Part shown: in pieces, positions 15,583 through 25,202 of the stretch | Numbering within the stretch: the stretch's first letter is position 1 | How the letters are laid out: each line of letters opens with the position of its first letter | NCBI RefSeq assembly: GCF_029245835.1 | Contig: NZ_JAQWOO010000045.1 | Coordinates: 1 to 64,000 of the forward strand | Direction: 5' to 3' | Length of the DNA: 64,000 bases | Origin: Algibacter sp. | GTDB lineage: Bacteria; Bacteroidota; Bacteroidia; Flavobacteriales; Flavobacteriaceae | The notes under the pieces: generated by a model | The model's input: the letters and a program-made list of their open reading frames with translations, nothing else | Told to the model about the DNA's origin: nothing | Databases searched by the model: none | Made by a program: the position numbers and the translations under genes

Positions 15583-17334
15583 TTAATTAATAATGATTTT
15601 TTTGTTGAAAACTTGTTGGTTTTTCAGTTCAATTTTTACAATGTAAACACCACTATTTAGTGTTTTTGTTGAGTAGGTATATTTACTTTTTGATGAAGCC
15701 ATACGGTCATTCATAACTTGTTTGCCTGTAACATCGTATAAACTAAATGTTTTAATTTCAAGATTGCTTTTGTTTAATACCTTAAGTTGTGATGTTCTAT
15801 TGTTCTGAAATATTTTTAAATTTTTAAAAGTGTCTTCAGTGTTATTTAAAACGGTTTTGCTAAAAGTAATTTCAAAACGTTCTTTATACGCGCCACTTTC
15901 AAGATTAATTTCAAAGTCTTGATCTTTCAGATTGATAAACGTATCCTTTTCAATGTCATGAATATAAATAGGTGAAGCAGAATCAAAATTTTGAATATCG
16001 GCTATTCTTATTCTGATAGGAACATTTTCATTTGTTTGAATAACTAATGGGATTTTTAAATCGATATCAAGTGGAAGTGCCTCAGAGATATAAGAGTTAT
16101 TATCTATGGTCCAGTAGGCATCAGATGAAAGAATATCACTTGAATTTATATATGATTCTAAACCATAATCAAAACCTTTATTTGCAGTATCATGAAACGT
16201 TTGTACTAACTGTCTCGTATATCTGTTATTGAAGTCAATATTCAGTCTAAAACGTTTATAATCGTCTGGTACTTCAGAAAACCTATTTTCATTTGTAGTG
16301 TTTTTTTCTTTTTTCTCTGAAGGTCTAAAAAACTGACTATTCCCTGCGCTTTCTTTTATAAAAGCGCGATGTTCGTTTTTTGCTCTTACCATACCATTTG
16401 CAACGCCTTCAACCATAAAACCTTGTCCTATTGGAATATATCTTCTTGCAACATTATTACCTGTACCAGTATTAGTTACATTTATAGTCCCGTCGTCGTT
16501 GTAAGTATTAAATACCGCTGAAACAAATGTTTCTACCGTTCCTGCAGCGTTTATAGTATAGCTAGCATAGCCTCCACTATATTCATCTAAAGCATGCGAG
16601 TTTATAGTTTGGTCTTGTTCCCAAAAATATAAAGAGCCATTAATAACCGCAGCGTTTTGGGTATCGTGTAAGTAAGCAGCAGCATCCATGGCAGAAGGGT
16701 AGGGGTTACCTGCCAAGGTAAAATGATTATTTAAAACGGCAACAGCAATAGTGCCATTGTTTGGCTTGCCTCTAAAATCATAACGTTGTGCATTTCCAGA
16801 ACCTGCTGTTCCTTTCATTGTAAAGCCTTCGCCAGGATTAATTGCTGTGCTACCTTTTATGTGAATCCATTCTGAATACCCATTAGAAGAAATGAATTTC
16901 CATACCCAATAAGGTTCTATGTTTAAAGGGGTAGAAGTACCATTAAATGAAGCAGAACTTACAAAAGTGGCAGGTGTTGAGGTGATTAACCCTGTAGCAT
17001 CATTTAACAACGAAATGCCAAAAGGGTTGTTAATTAAGTTGTTGGTTTTATCTCCAATTGGCGAACACCAATAATTATATTCATACTCTCCAGCATTTGC
17101 CTCTTGATAAACACTTAACTCGCCAATACCAGAGTTTCCTGTTGTTCCCGCTCCTTGAATGAGTTGAGATTCGTTACGAAGGTATATACTGCTAGAAGCT
17201 TCATTTAAATTGATATCATCTTCTACAAAAACAACTTCATTGTCTACAAAAATGTATGCGTTGTTGCGAACCGAAAGTTGTGAAAAACTTAGGTTATAAA
17301 TAAATAATGTGAAAATGATTAATTTGTTAAGCAT
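15583..17334 (-). CDS. T9SS type A sorting domain-containing protein
   Basis: A secreted protein of about 583 residues when started at 17334. A frame from 17358 is longer, but a consensus -7 box (17363-17356) covers that codon, so transcription starts downstream of it. The signal peptide ends about LSFSQ. The body is a large beta-rich surface region with several aromatic and Gly/Asn-rich repeats of unknown ligand. The last 75 residues form the type A sorting domain (LKIFQNNRTSQLKVLNKS ... SLYDVTGKQVM ... GVYIVKI ... KKIIIN) that directs export through the type IX secretion system. Surface role (adhesion or binding) is inferred. Confidence 0.85.
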   Translation of the reverse strand: MLNKLIIFTLFIYNLSFSQLSVRNNAYIFVDNEVVFVEDDINLNEASSSIYLRNESQLIQGAGTTGNSGIGELSVYQEANAGEYEYNYWCSPIGDKTNNLINNPFGISLLNDATGLITSTPATFVSSASFNGTSTPLNIEPYWVWKFISSNGYSEWIHIKGSTAINPGEGFTMKGTAGSGNAQRYDFRGKPNNGTIAVAVLNNHFTLAGNPYPSAMDAAAYLHDTQNAAVINGSLYFWEQDQTINSHALDEYSGGYASYTINAAGTVETFVSAVFNTYNDDGTINVTNTGTGNNVARRYIPIGQGFMVEGVANGMVRAKNEHRAFIKESAGNSQFFRPSEKKEKNTTNENRFSEVPDDYKRFRLNIDFNNRYTRQLVQTFHDTANKGFDYGLESYINSSDILSSDAYWTIDNNSYISEALPLDIDLKIPLVIQTNENVPIRIRIADIQNFDSASPIYIHDIEKDTFINLKDQDFEINLESGAYKERFEITFSKTVLNNTEDTFKNLKIFQNNRTSQLKVLNKSNLEIKTFSLYDVTGKQVMNDRMASSKSKYTYSTKTLNSGVYIVKIELKNQQVFNKKIIIN

Positions 17335-17355
17335 ATTTTTTTGGGATACAAAGCG

Positions 17356-17363
17356 CAAATATA
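17356..17363 (-). promoter_or_regulatory. -7 promoter box of the T9SS-cargo gene
   Basis: Read on the minus strand this is TATATTTG, a full TAnnTTTG match. Transcription would begin about 7-8 bp further on, leaving a leader of roughly 15 bases to the ATG at 17334. This decides the start codon of the gene. Confidence 0.6.
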
Positions 17364-17503
17364 TTAATTTTTTTTATAAAAACGCATTTTAACGTATTTA
17401 AATGTATTTAATCGGTGTTTTTAGTCAAATATTAATGATTTTTTTGATATGAAAAATCTAATTTTAGCGTAATTTGCTTGCTCAATCAGGATTGGTTTTT
17501 AAT

Positions 17504-17580
17504 ATGAAACATCCATAACTAAAAGTTTAATACCTAAGCGCAGTGACTTTATGGATGGAACATGTTGCAAATAAAAAACA
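17504..17580 (+). ncRNA. structured leader element, copy 1 (shared with 45870-45942)
   Basis: The first 21 bases match copy 2 exactly. They can fold as ATG-AAA-CATCCATAA (17504-17518) against TTATGGATG-GAA-CAT (17549-17563): a 9-bp stem, a symmetric 3x3 internal loop and a 3-bp outer stem. Copy 2 keeps the same layout with a G-U pair in the stem. A downstream tract, ACATGT followed by CAA and an A-rich run, is also kept. It lies 15 bp upstream of the small membrane protein gene, in the position of a cis-regulatory leader. The ATG-AAA-CAT-CCA-TAA part also reads as a four-codon upstream ORF. No Rfam class could be assigned by eye. Confidence 0.5.
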
Positions 17581-17594
17581 TTAAGTAAATAGCT

Positions 17595-17786
17595 ATGAAA
17601 TATGTAAATTATATTTTAATTATTATTGGTGCTTTTATTGCTATGTATGCAAAAACAGGTACAGACCAAAACCAATATATTTTAATTGGAGGTATAGTTA
17701 TACTGATACTTGGGGTTTATAGAGTGTCTAGAAATATTCCAAGCAGGCATAATAGTGAAAATGAAAATAATTCTGAAAACAATTAG
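17595..17786 (+). CDS. small membrane protein
   Basis: A 63-residue protein with two hydrophobic helices (about residues 4-19 and 28-44) and a polar C-terminal tail rich in Asn, Ser and Glu. It resembles small hypothetical proteins encoded upstream of Smr-domain genes in flavobacteria. The next gene starts 2 bp after its stop, so the two are one operon, headed by the structured leader at 17504. Function is unknown. Confidence 0.65.
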   Translation: MKYVNYILIIIGAFIAMYAKTGTDQNQYILIGGIVILILGVYRVSRNIPSRHNSENENNSENN

Positions 17787-17788
17787 TT

Positions 17789-18340
17789 ATGGCATTTAAC
17801 TCAGGGGATTCTGTTTTGGTTTTAGATGAAGACTTATCAGGTGTTGTTAAAAATATAAAAGGCAGTACCGTTTCAATTGAAACTGATGATGGGTTTTTAC
17901 TAGATTTTCAAGCCAATGAATTAATTTTGAAAGATAAAAAAGAATCTATAGCATCAGAAATATTCTCAAACTCAAATATTGATGCCGTTGTTTCAGAAAA
18001 AGAAATTCCTAAACGGAAAAACCAACCTAAAGTTAGATCTAAAGATAGGTATGAGCCTACAATGGAAGTCGATTTACACATCAATCAATTAGTGAATTCT
18101 ACACGAAGTATGTCTAACCATGATATGTTAACATTGCAGTTAGACACGGCAAAGCGCAAATTAGAATTCGCTATAAATAAGCGCATTCAAAAAATAGTTT
18201 TTATACACGGTGTAGGCGAGGGGGTTTTAAAGATGGAGTTGGAGTATTTATTTGGACGTTACCAAAACCTAAAGTTCTATGATGCCAATTACCAAAAGTA
18301 TGGCTTAGGTGCTACCGAAGTTTATATTTATCAAAATTAA
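17789..18340 (+). CDS. Smr domain-containing protein (MutS2 C-terminal-like)
   Basis: A 183-residue protein. The N-terminal 55 residues form a small beta-rich domain (GDSVLVLDEDLSGVVKNIKGS), of the kind found before Smr in Bacteroidota. A charged linker follows, and residues about 90-183 are an Smr domain: EVDLHINQL, then VFIHGVGEGVLKMEL (the HGxGxG nuclease loop) and GLGATEVYIYQ at the end. Smr domains nick or bind DNA or RNA; in bacteria they occur in MutS2 and in ribosome-rescue nucleases. There is no MutS ATPase part here. Its stop is directly followed by the stop of the converging lipoprotein gene. Confidence 0.85.
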   Translation: MAFNSGDSVLVLDEDLSGVVKNIKGSTVSIETDDGFLLDFQANELILKDKKESIASEIFSNSNIDAVVSEKEIPKRKNQPKVRSKDRYEPTMEVDLHINQLVNSTRSMSNHDMLTLQLDTAKRKLEFAINKRIQKIVFIHGVGEGVLKMELEYLFGRYQNLKFYDANYQKYGLGATEVYIYQN

Positions 18341-19276
18341 TTAAGGAAAAACTGGAGTAACCTGTCTACTATCCGAAGTCACACTATTATCTAAAGTACC
18401 AAAATCAAAAATATCAAGTGAGATAAGTTCTAAATCTATATCAGAAATGATAAGAGTAACTGTATATGTTTGAGATATGGTATGTTGTCTATATGCCACA
18501 GCAGCCGGTGTTCCTGTATTTGCAACATCTTTGTTTAAATAATCTGCACCAAACTCACTAACTGTAATATCATTTGCTGGATTCTGATCTTGACTATCAT
18601 TTTCTTCATCTCTGGTGTCAATACCATCGCCATCATCATCAGCGTCTAAATAATTTGGTATGCCGTCACCATCAGTATCTAAAGCATCACTTAAATCGCC
18701 ATCGTTATTTGGGTCGGGGTCTTCATTCTTGGTTAGTATATTATCTCCGTCATCATCGGCATCAATATAATCAGGTAAACCATCACCGTCGGTATCTTGA
18801 GCATCCGTAAAATCGCCATCACCATTGGGGTCTTGGTTTTCTAATTCAGCAGCAATATTATCATTGTCATCCTCAGTTAATGTCGTTTTTAAAGTTGCAG
18901 TACCGCTAGTACTTTCTATATCCTGATTAATATTTATTTCTGCGTTAGGTATCACATTACAAAATAAATCAGAGGGCAATGATGCATTGCTATAGCTACG
19001 GTAATTAAAGGGGTTAGATGTGCTTATAGTGTATGTGTTTTCAAAAACACCAGCTTCATCAACAGCTAGAACATCTTCTAGGTTTGTATTACTTAATTTT
19101 AATGATAAGGATTCAGATGGATCGTTTTTTGTTTTGTAAAAAACCAAATCGTCACCACCGTCACAAACTTTAAAAGTATTATCAAAATCTAATTCAACAG
19201 TAATAATATCACCATCATCACAAGAGTTTAGTACTATTGTGTTTAAGATTAGAAATAGAAAAAATAATTGACGCAT
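18341..19276 (-). CDS. lipoprotein with thrombospondin type 3-like calcium-binding repeats
   Basis: A 311-residue surface or outer-membrane lipoprotein. The signal peptide ends with a lipobox at VLNSC (Cys19). From about residue 145 to 230 there are repeated Asp-rich loops (DPNGDGDFTDAQDTDGDGLPDYIDADDDGD and similar) of the thrombospondin type 3 calcium-binding type. The C-terminus has no T9SS sorting domain. The gene converges on the Smr gene with no base between the stop codons and no visible terminator. Role unknown; cell-surface calcium binding is likely from the repeats. Confidence 0.75.
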   Translation of the reverse strand: MRQLFFLFLILNTIVLNSCDDGDIITVELDFDNTFKVCDGGDDLVFYKTKNDPSESLSLKLSNTNLEDVLAVDEAGVFENTYTISTSNPFNYRSYSNASLPSDLFCNVIPNAEININQDIESTSGTATLKTTLTEDDNDNIAAELENQDPNGDGDFTDAQDTDGDGLPDYIDADDDGDNILTKNEDPDPNNDGDLSDALDTDGDGIPNYLDADDDGDGIDTRDEENDSQDQNPANDITVSEFGADYLNKDVANTGTPAAVAYRQHTISQTYTVTLIISDIDLELISLDIFDFGTLDNSVTSDSRQVTPVFP

Positions 19277-19369
19277 CGTATTTGGTTTTTAGGCAAAAAT
19301 AATAGAATTGTTATTTATAACGCTTGTTATTGTTAATAATTTTATTTCAAGTATTTTTGACACCTAAAG

Positions 19370-19377
19370 TAGCTTTG
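19370..19377 (+). promoter_or_regulatory. candidate -7 box of the cysteine desulfurase gene
   Basis: TAGCTTTG is a full match to TAnnTTTG, 39 bp upstream of the start codon. No TTG at the standard -33 distance was found, so the promoter call is moderate. Confidence 0.4.
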
Positions 19378-19416
19378 GCGTATTGTAAACTTTGCTTTTA
19401 AATATTTGTAACTACT

Positions 19417-20559
19417 ATGAAATCCGTTTATTTTGATAATGCAGCAACAACACCCATGCGCGATGAGGTGATTCATGCTGTTTCAGAAGTTATGAAAAGT
19501 AATTTTGGAAACCCTTCATCTTCACATAGTTTTGGAAGATCTTCAAAGGCTTTAGTAGAAAAGTCTAGAAAATCTATAGCAAATTTTTTAAATGTTTCTG
19601 CTGGCGAAATCATTTTTACATCGGGAGGGACAGAAGCTGATAATTTGGTTTTAAATAGCGTAGTTAGAGATTTAAAAATGGCTCATATTATTACTTCTAA
19701 GATTGAGCATCATGCTGTATTGCATACTGTAGAGGCACTTAAAAATAACTATGGAGTAGCTGTTAGTTATGTTAATATCACAACAAAAGGGGATATTGAT
19801 TATAAGCATTTAGAAGCTTTATTAAAAACTGAAGATAAGACGCTAGTGAGTTTAATGCATATAAATAATGAGATTGGAACTATTTTAGATATTAAACGTG
19901 TTGCTAGTTTGTGTCAAGCTAATAATGCATGGTTTCATAGTGATGCTGTGCAATCTGTAGGGCATTATAAAATGGACTTACAAGATATTCAAGTTGATTT
20001 TTTGGCGGCTTCGGCACATAAGTTTCACGGACCAAAAGGAGTTGGTTTTACTTTTATTAGAAAAAACTCTGGTTTAAAACCTTTAATAGTTGGTGGAGAG
20101 CAAGAGCGAGGTTTACGCGCGGGCACTGAAAGTATTCATAATATTGTAGGTATGGAAGTTGCCATGAAAAGTGCTTATGATAATTTAGAGAACGAGATGC
20201 TTTACATTACTACTTTAAAGCATTATTTTATTGATGAACTTAAAAAAGCCATACCAGACGTAATATATAATGGTTACTCTGATAGTTCAGAAAAAAGCAC
20301 TTATACGCTAGTAAATGTTTGTTTACCTATACCTCCAGATAAATCTGCGATGTTATTATTTCAACTAGATTTAAAAGGTATTGCTTGTTCTAAAGGGAGT
20401 GCATGCCAAAGTGGAAGCTCCCAAAAATCACATGTTTTAGCAGAAATTTTAAATGCTAATGATTTACAAAAACCATCCATTAGGTTTTCATTTAGTGTTT
20501 TTAATACTAAACAAGAAATAGATTATGTTGTGGCTGTTTTAAAAGCGTTTATCGAATAA
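19417..20559 (+). CDS. cysteine desulfurase (NifS/IscS-type)
   Basis: A 380-residue class V PLP-dependent enzyme that takes sulfur from cysteine and forms a persulfide for Fe-S cluster or thiolated-cofactor synthesis. The N-terminus VYFDNAATTPM is diagnostic. The PLP lysine lies in SAHKFHGPKG (about residue 202), the substrate-binding arginine region in RAGTESIHNI, and the persulfide cysteine in GSACQSGS (about 330). The loop length fits the IscS/NifS group rather than SufS. No isc or suf partner genes are adjacent. The converging TonB receptor gene ends 1 bp after this stop. Confidence 0.9.
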   Translation: MKSVYFDNAATTPMRDEVIHAVSEVMKSNFGNPSSSHSFGRSSKALVEKSRKSIANFLNVSAGEIIFTSGGTEADNLVLNSVVRDLKMAHIITSKIEHHAVLHTVEALKNNYGVAVSYVNITTKGDIDYKHLEALLKTEDKTLVSLMHINNEIGTILDIKRVASLCQANNAWFHSDAVQSVGHYKMDLQDIQVDFLAASAHKFHGPKGVGFTFIRKNSGLKPLIVGGEQERGLRAGTESIHNIVGMEVAMKSAYDNLENEMLYITTLKHYFIDELKKAIPDVIYNGYSDSSEKSTYTLVNVCLPIPPDKSAMLLFQLDLKGIACSKGSACQSGSSQKSHVLAEILNANDLQKPSIRFSFSVFNTKQEIDYVVAVLKAFIE

Positions 20560-20560
20560 T

Positions 20561-23020
20561 TTAAAACGTCATAGTAGTCCTTACATTAAAAACACGAGGT
20601 GTTAAATAATTAGGTATAGCAATTTGTCTTTTACTACTCACATCTCTCACCCAAGTATTGGTTATAGAATTTTGAACATCAAAGAGGTTGAAAATTTCAA
20701 AACCAAAAGAAAGCGCTTTAAAAGGTTTTTTCCAACCATGTTTAAATTGTTTTTCCGAATCTACTAACACATATTGTAAGCCAAAATCAGCTCGTTTGTA
20801 AGATGGTAATCTGTTTTGAAATTCATAAGGGTCAGCATAACTGGGGGACCCTCCTGGTAATCCTGTATTGAAAACTAAATTTAAATACATTTTTAAATTT
20901 GGCATGTTTGGTACATAATCTTGAAATAGAGCTGCAAACTTTAAACGCTGGTCTGTAGGCCGAGATATATAACCTCGATTTTCTATATTTTCTTCTGTTT
21001 TTAAATACCCAAAACTAAACCAAGATTCAGTACCTGGAACAAACTCCCCATTTAGGCGCATATCTAAACCATAAGCATAAGCTTTAGCACTATTATTGGC
21101 TCTATAGCGAATACGAACATTTTCAAGTGTGTATGGGTTAACATCTGATAGGTTTTTATAATATACTTCAGAAGTTAATTTAAATGGTCTGTCCCACATT
21201 TTGAAACTATAATCGTTTCCTAGAACGAAATGAAATGATTTTTGGGCTTTTACATTAGGTTGAATCACACCATTACGATCACGAAGTTCTCTGTAAAAAG
21301 GCGGTTGGTAATATAAACCTCCTGCAACACGAAACAGCATGTCTTTTTCCCAATTAGGCTTTATAGCAAATTGAGCACGAGGGCTAAAAACGGTTTGATT
21401 TGTTGATGAAATCCCGTCTCCACTAACCGACCAGTTATGAGCACGAACTCCAGCATTATACCAAACATCGCTAGTTCCTAAAGTACTGCGTTTACTCCAT
21501 TGTGCATAGGCTTGAAATCTGTTTATTTGTGTGCTATTTGTTGCTCTTACATTTTGAAAAGGTTCTAGCGGGCCACTAAAAGGCTCGTACGGTTGATCGT
21601 TAGGAAATGTCTTTGGTGGTCTTACTGAAAACCCTGCTGAATCAATGACTTCCCATTCAATCAAACGGTCTCTAATATCTTCATTGGTATATTTTACAGA
21701 CCACTCAAATCTATTATCTTTAATTTTAAAATCACCTTTGTGTTCTATGTTGGTAATAAGTGCATCTAAGTCATTTCTTCCGTGGTTAAGTTGGCTACCA
21801 ATCCCTTGGCTAAATTCTACTTCACCCAAATTTTCATCACCAATACTACTATTCACTTCACCTAATCTGTATTGTGCTAAAATATCAAAATACTCTTCTT
21901 CTGTGGTATGGTATGTTGAAGCAATTAAATGCAATGTTAAATCATTATTTGCAAAATAAGAGCCTTTAAAAGCGCCAAATAGTGTTTGATATCTGTCTTT
22001 TTCTTGGCCATCATAAAAGACTAATAATGCCACAGGATCGCTTAATGTTCCAAAATTAGTTTGACGTGTTTGTGGTTCAAAATTATATTTATTTATTGAA
22101 GCACTTCCCAGAAAACTTAAATGAAATTTATTAGAAAATTTATAAGTAAAATACCCTTGAGCATCAGCAAATGTTGGTCTAAAATTAGTTTCGGTTTCTT
22201 TAGCATTTACTAATAAGCTATTATCGCGATAACGAAGTCCAACAATACCAGTAAACTTTGAATCTTTACTTATGTTTTCAACCGAAAGACTACCACCTAA
22301 TAAACTCATGTCTGCATGGACTTCAAATTGATAAGGGTTTTTATAAGTAATATCTAAAACGGACGATAATTTATCGCCATATTTAGCTTGAAAACCACCA
22401 GCAGAAAAATCTACGTTCTGAACCAAATCTGTATTTACAAAACTTAAACCTTCTTGCTGTCCAGAACGCACCAAAAAAGGGCGATACACTTCAATACCAT
22501 TTACATACACTAAATTTTCATCATAATTTCCTCCACGAACCGAGTATTGGGTGCTTAACTCGTTATTATTACTTACTCCTGGTAGGGTTAAAAGTAAATT
22601 TTCAACCCCAGCATTAGCTCCAGGTATTTTTCTAATAACTTCTGGTTTTATAGTAATAATACCTTCAACTTCTTTACGTCTATTACCACTAATTATAACA
22701 GTTGCTATTTGTTCTATGGAAGTACTCATTACAGGATTGAATTCGTAAACTTCTCCATTTTTTAAATTGAAAGTACTCATCACTTTTTTGTGTGAAAGAT
22801 GTGTAAACGCTATTGTGATATCTTTATTAGCAGGAATTGTAATGTTGTAAAAACCATTAGTATTGGTTTCTGTACCGTTATCATCAGTTTTTATGCTTAC
22901 TTTTTCGATAGGTTTATTATTCTCATCTAGAATAATTCCTTTAATAATTGCATTTTGTGCAAAACTTAAGGTTAGAACTGAAAAAAATAGAATAGTAGTT
23001 AGTAGTTGTTTTGCTTTCAA
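20561..23020 (-). CDS. TonB-dependent receptor with carboxypeptidase-like regulatory domain
   Basis: An outer-membrane receptor of about 819 residues. After the signal peptide (KAKQLLTTILFFSVLTLSFAQ) comes a CarboxypepD_reg-like domain (NAIIKGIILDENNKPIEKVSIKTDDNGTETNTNGFY, about residues 20-105). A plug domain with YSVRGGNYDENLVYVNGIEVYRP follows, then the 22-strand barrel, ending RVFNVRTTMTF. The frame is open to an ATG at 23092, but that would overlap the upstream peptidase gene by 59 bp and spoil the signal peptide. A TTG at 23020 gives a proper signal peptide, so I prefer it. No SusD partner is adjacent, so the substrate (siderophore, glycan or peptide) is open. Confidence 0.85.
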   Translation of the reverse strand: MKAKQLLTTILFFSVLTLSFAQNAIIKGIILDENNKPIEKVSIKTDDNGTETNTNGFYNITIPANKDITIAFTHLSHKKVMSTFNLKNGEVYEFNPVMSTSIEQIATVIISGNRRKEVEGIITIKPEVIRKIPGANAGVENLLLTLPGVSNNNELSTQYSVRGGNYDENLVYVNGIEVYRPFLVRSGQQEGLSFVNTDLVQNVDFSAGGFQAKYGDKLSSVLDITYKNPYQFEVHADMSLLGGSLSVENISKDSKFTGIVGLRYRDNSLLVNAKETETNFRPTFADAQGYFTYKFSNKFHLSFLGSASINKYNFEPQTRQTNFGTLSDPVALLVFYDGQEKDRYQTLFGAFKGSYFANNDLTLHLIASTYHTTEEEYFDILAQYRLGEVNSSIGDENLGEVEFSQGIGSQLNHGRNDLDALITNIEHKGDFKIKDNRFEWSVKYTNEDIRDRLIEWEVIDSAGFSVRPPKTFPNDQPYEPFSGPLEPFQNVRATNSTQINRFQAYAQWSKRSTLGTSDVWYNAGVRAHNWSVSGDGISSTNQTVFSPRAQFAIKPNWEKDMLFRVAGGLYYQPPFYRELRDRNGVIQPNVKAQKSFHFVLGNDYSFKMWDRPFKLTSEVYYKNLSDVNPYTLENVRIRYRANNSAKAYAYGLDMRLNGEFVPGTESWFSFGYLKTEENIENRGYISRPTDQRLKFAALFQDYVPNMPNLKMYLNLVFNTGLPGGSPSYADPYEFQNRLPSYKRADFGLQYVLVDSEKQFKHGWKKPFKALSFGFEIFNLFDVQNSITNTWVRDVSSKRQIAIPNYLTPRVFNVRTTMTF

Positions 23021-23033
23021 GAGTGTAAAAAGT

Positions 23034-24719
23034 TTATTTTCTGTAAAATAACGTTTCAAAAGTAGAATTATTTCCAACATTATCAGTAACAATTACTTTT
23101 AAATTGTTTTTAGTATCTGTAATAATACCATCATTAAAATCGTGAGTAAGTGTTTTCGTTTTGTAATCGTACTCCATTAAAATCCATTTCCCATTAATGG
23201 TTGCTCGATAATTTGATACGCCTGAGCCCTCATCATCAATTTTAATTTTTAAGTACCTATACTTACTCAACCATTGCTTACTCTTAAAGTTTACAGGTGA
23301 AATAGTCGGTTTTGCAAGATCCATAGTAAGTGCGTAAGTCCCTAGTTTCTTTGTGCTAGCTATTAATATATGGTCTTTTCTTTTTGTATATGTGTAGGCA
23401 GGGTAATTTTTATAACCTACTAATCTGGCAATATAGAGTTTGTTTTTGTCTTCGTTTGAATATTTGCTAATATCATAAGTTATAGAGAAATTCTTCTTTG
23501 CAGCCTTAATATCTTCATGAAGTGTAAGTGTGTCATTTTTTACTTCAAAATCTATATAAAAATCATTGTAAAAAGTGTCATTATAAAAATCAACAGAAAT
23601 CCCCTCTTTTTTTAAATTTGTAGATTGATCTGCTTTAATAAAATATGGAGTTACTATTTTTTTTTCAGGTTTTGCTAAATTATTTTTTACGCCTTTAATA
23701 TGAACGGTAACCCAAGCTTCATTGTTTTTGTAGTCAGCAACTCTAATTTTATAGATGGCGTATGTGCTATCTTCAACTTTAATCACACCATCGTTAAGTG
23801 TTGATTTAAAAAGGCTTAAAGGATTGTTTTTTTTGAATAATTTCTGAATACGTTGTTTTTTTGTTGAAAAAAGCTCATAATCTATAAGCTGATTGATGTG
23901 TTTTGTTTCTTCAAATGAAAAGCGTTTAAAATCTATTTCAAAATTTTTGCTACCATTAATAAAAGTTTGAATATTATAAACACCATTTGAATTTGCTGCT
24001 AAATCCTGCCTATCAATAGTACTCACTGCAAAACCAATATTCCCGATAGCCTCAATATTTTCAGCATTGTAATCGCCATTTTTTAAAGGTGTTAATCTTA
24101 GTTTTTGTTTGGTGTTTGAACTATTTATAAATGAATTTTCATCTAAGGGATATGCATAAATAGACTTGATTATAGGGTTGGTGGTGTCTTTAATGTCGAT
24201 TCCGAAAAGCATCGGATTCATTGGGCGCTCATTTTTATCTCTAATTTCAAAATGTAAATGTGGGCCACCAGAACCCCCTGAATTTCCGCTGTAAGCAACA
24301 AGAGTGTCTTTTAAAACAGGTAGTTCCTCAGCTTTGGGAAATAGTTCGACCTCATAAGATTCTTTTTTGTATTGATGTTTTTTTACAAAGGCTTCAATAT
24401 CTGGAGAAAATTTTTGAAGATGCGCATATACTGTTGTGTAGCCATTTGGATGCGTAATATAAAGCGCTTTTCCGTAGCCATAATGCGATACTTTTATTCT
24501 ACTAACAAAACCATTTGCTGAAGCTTTTACTTTTAATCCGGTACGTTGTTGCGTCTTAATATCCAACCCAGAGTGAAAATGATTAGAGCGTAACTCTGCA
24601 AAAGTGCCAGATAATACTAGCGGAATATCTAATGGATTGTTAAAATAATCTTGTGGATAATTGTTTTGTGCATCTAAAAAAAATGAAAAAACTAGAAAGA
24701 GGGACAGTATATATCGCAT
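23034..24719 (-). CDS. M23 family metallopeptidase
   Basis: A 561-residue exported protein with a signal peptide (residues 1-17, ending LDAQ). The LytM/M23 zinc-peptidase domain spans about residues 25-175. The metal ligands are His and Asp in HFHSGLDIK (about 47-55) and the PHLHFEIRD motif (about 153-161); all are present. The long C-terminal part is beta-rich, contains Ig-like segments and has no known name. It probably cleaves peptidoglycan cross-links in the periplasm. The TonB receptor gene follows closely on the same strand, so they may share a transcript. Confidence 0.88.
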   Translation of the reverse strand: MRYILSLFLVFSFFLDAQNNYPQDYFNNPLDIPLVLSGTFAELRSNHFHSGLDIKTQQRTGLKVKASANGFVSRIKVSHYGYGKALYITHPNGYTTVYAHLQKFSPDIEAFVKKHQYKKESYEVELFPKAEELPVLKDTLVAYSGNSGGSGGPHLHFEIRDKNERPMNPMLFGIDIKDTTNPIIKSIYAYPLDENSFINSSNTKQKLRLTPLKNGDYNAENIEAIGNIGFAVSTIDRQDLAANSNGVYNIQTFINGSKNFEIDFKRFSFEETKHINQLIDYELFSTKKQRIQKLFKKNNPLSLFKSTLNDGVIKVEDSTYAIYKIRVADYKNNEAWVTVHIKGVKNNLAKPEKKIVTPYFIKADQSTNLKKEGISVDFYNDTFYNDFYIDFEVKNDTLTLHEDIKAAKKNFSITYDISKYSNEDKNKLYIARLVGYKNYPAYTYTKRKDHILIASTKKLGTYALTMDLAKPTISPVNFKSKQWLSKYRYLKIKIDDEGSGVSNYRATINGKWILMEYDYKTKTLTHDFNDGIITDTKNNLKVIVTDNVGNNSTFETLFYRK

Positions 24720-24896
24720 AAGTAAGTATTGTGGCTAAATTATCAATTTGATATGAAAACGCAAAGAATAAAACAAAAATCAAGCCATTATGTTATGTTG
24801 TTGGTCATAACTCACCTAAGTGAAATTTTATGATAAAACAATTGTTATTTATAGATAGGAGTATTAACTTTGTTTGATAAGTATTGAAATTTGTAA

Positions 24897-25187
24897 ATGA
24901 GTAATATTGAAGATATTGTAGATTCATTAGAAAACAAGATTAGTAAGGTATTACACAAACTAGAGCTTTTAAAACTTGCTAATTTGAAATTAAATGAAGA
25001 ATTAGAGGTTTCAAAGCAAGAAAATTTAACCCAACAAAAGCATATTGCAAATTGGGAAGAAAAATACGAAGCGCTTAAAATGGCAAATACAATACTTGGT
25101 AGTGACGAAAATAAAAGAGAAACTAAGCTTAAAATAAACGCCTTAATCAGAGATATTGACCATTGTATTGCTCAACTCGCTGATTAA
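24897..25187 (+). CDS. coiled-coil protein upstream of ZapA
   Basis: A 96-residue protein that is almost wholly helical, with heptad repeats from about residue 5 to 70 (LENKISKVLHKLELLKLANLKLNEELEVSKQE). It has no membrane segment. The size, coiled coil and position directly before zapA (15 bp) suggest a division-associated partner in the style of ZapB, but sequence similarity to ZapB is not evident. The pair is probably co-transcribed, with the 6S RNA and rny downstream. Confidence 0.65.
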   Translation: MSNIEDIVDSLENKISKVLHKLELLKLANLKLNEELEVSKQENLTQQKHIANWEEKYEALKMANTILGSDENKRETKLKINALIRDIDHCIAQLAD

Positions 25188-25202
25188 TGTTAAATAAACT
25201 CA

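Noticed and set aside
18574-18810. His/Leu-rich ORF on the plus strand
   Set aside because: It is the antisense shadow of the Asp-rich calcium-binding repeats of the lipoprotein gene; the composition is an artefact of that repeat.
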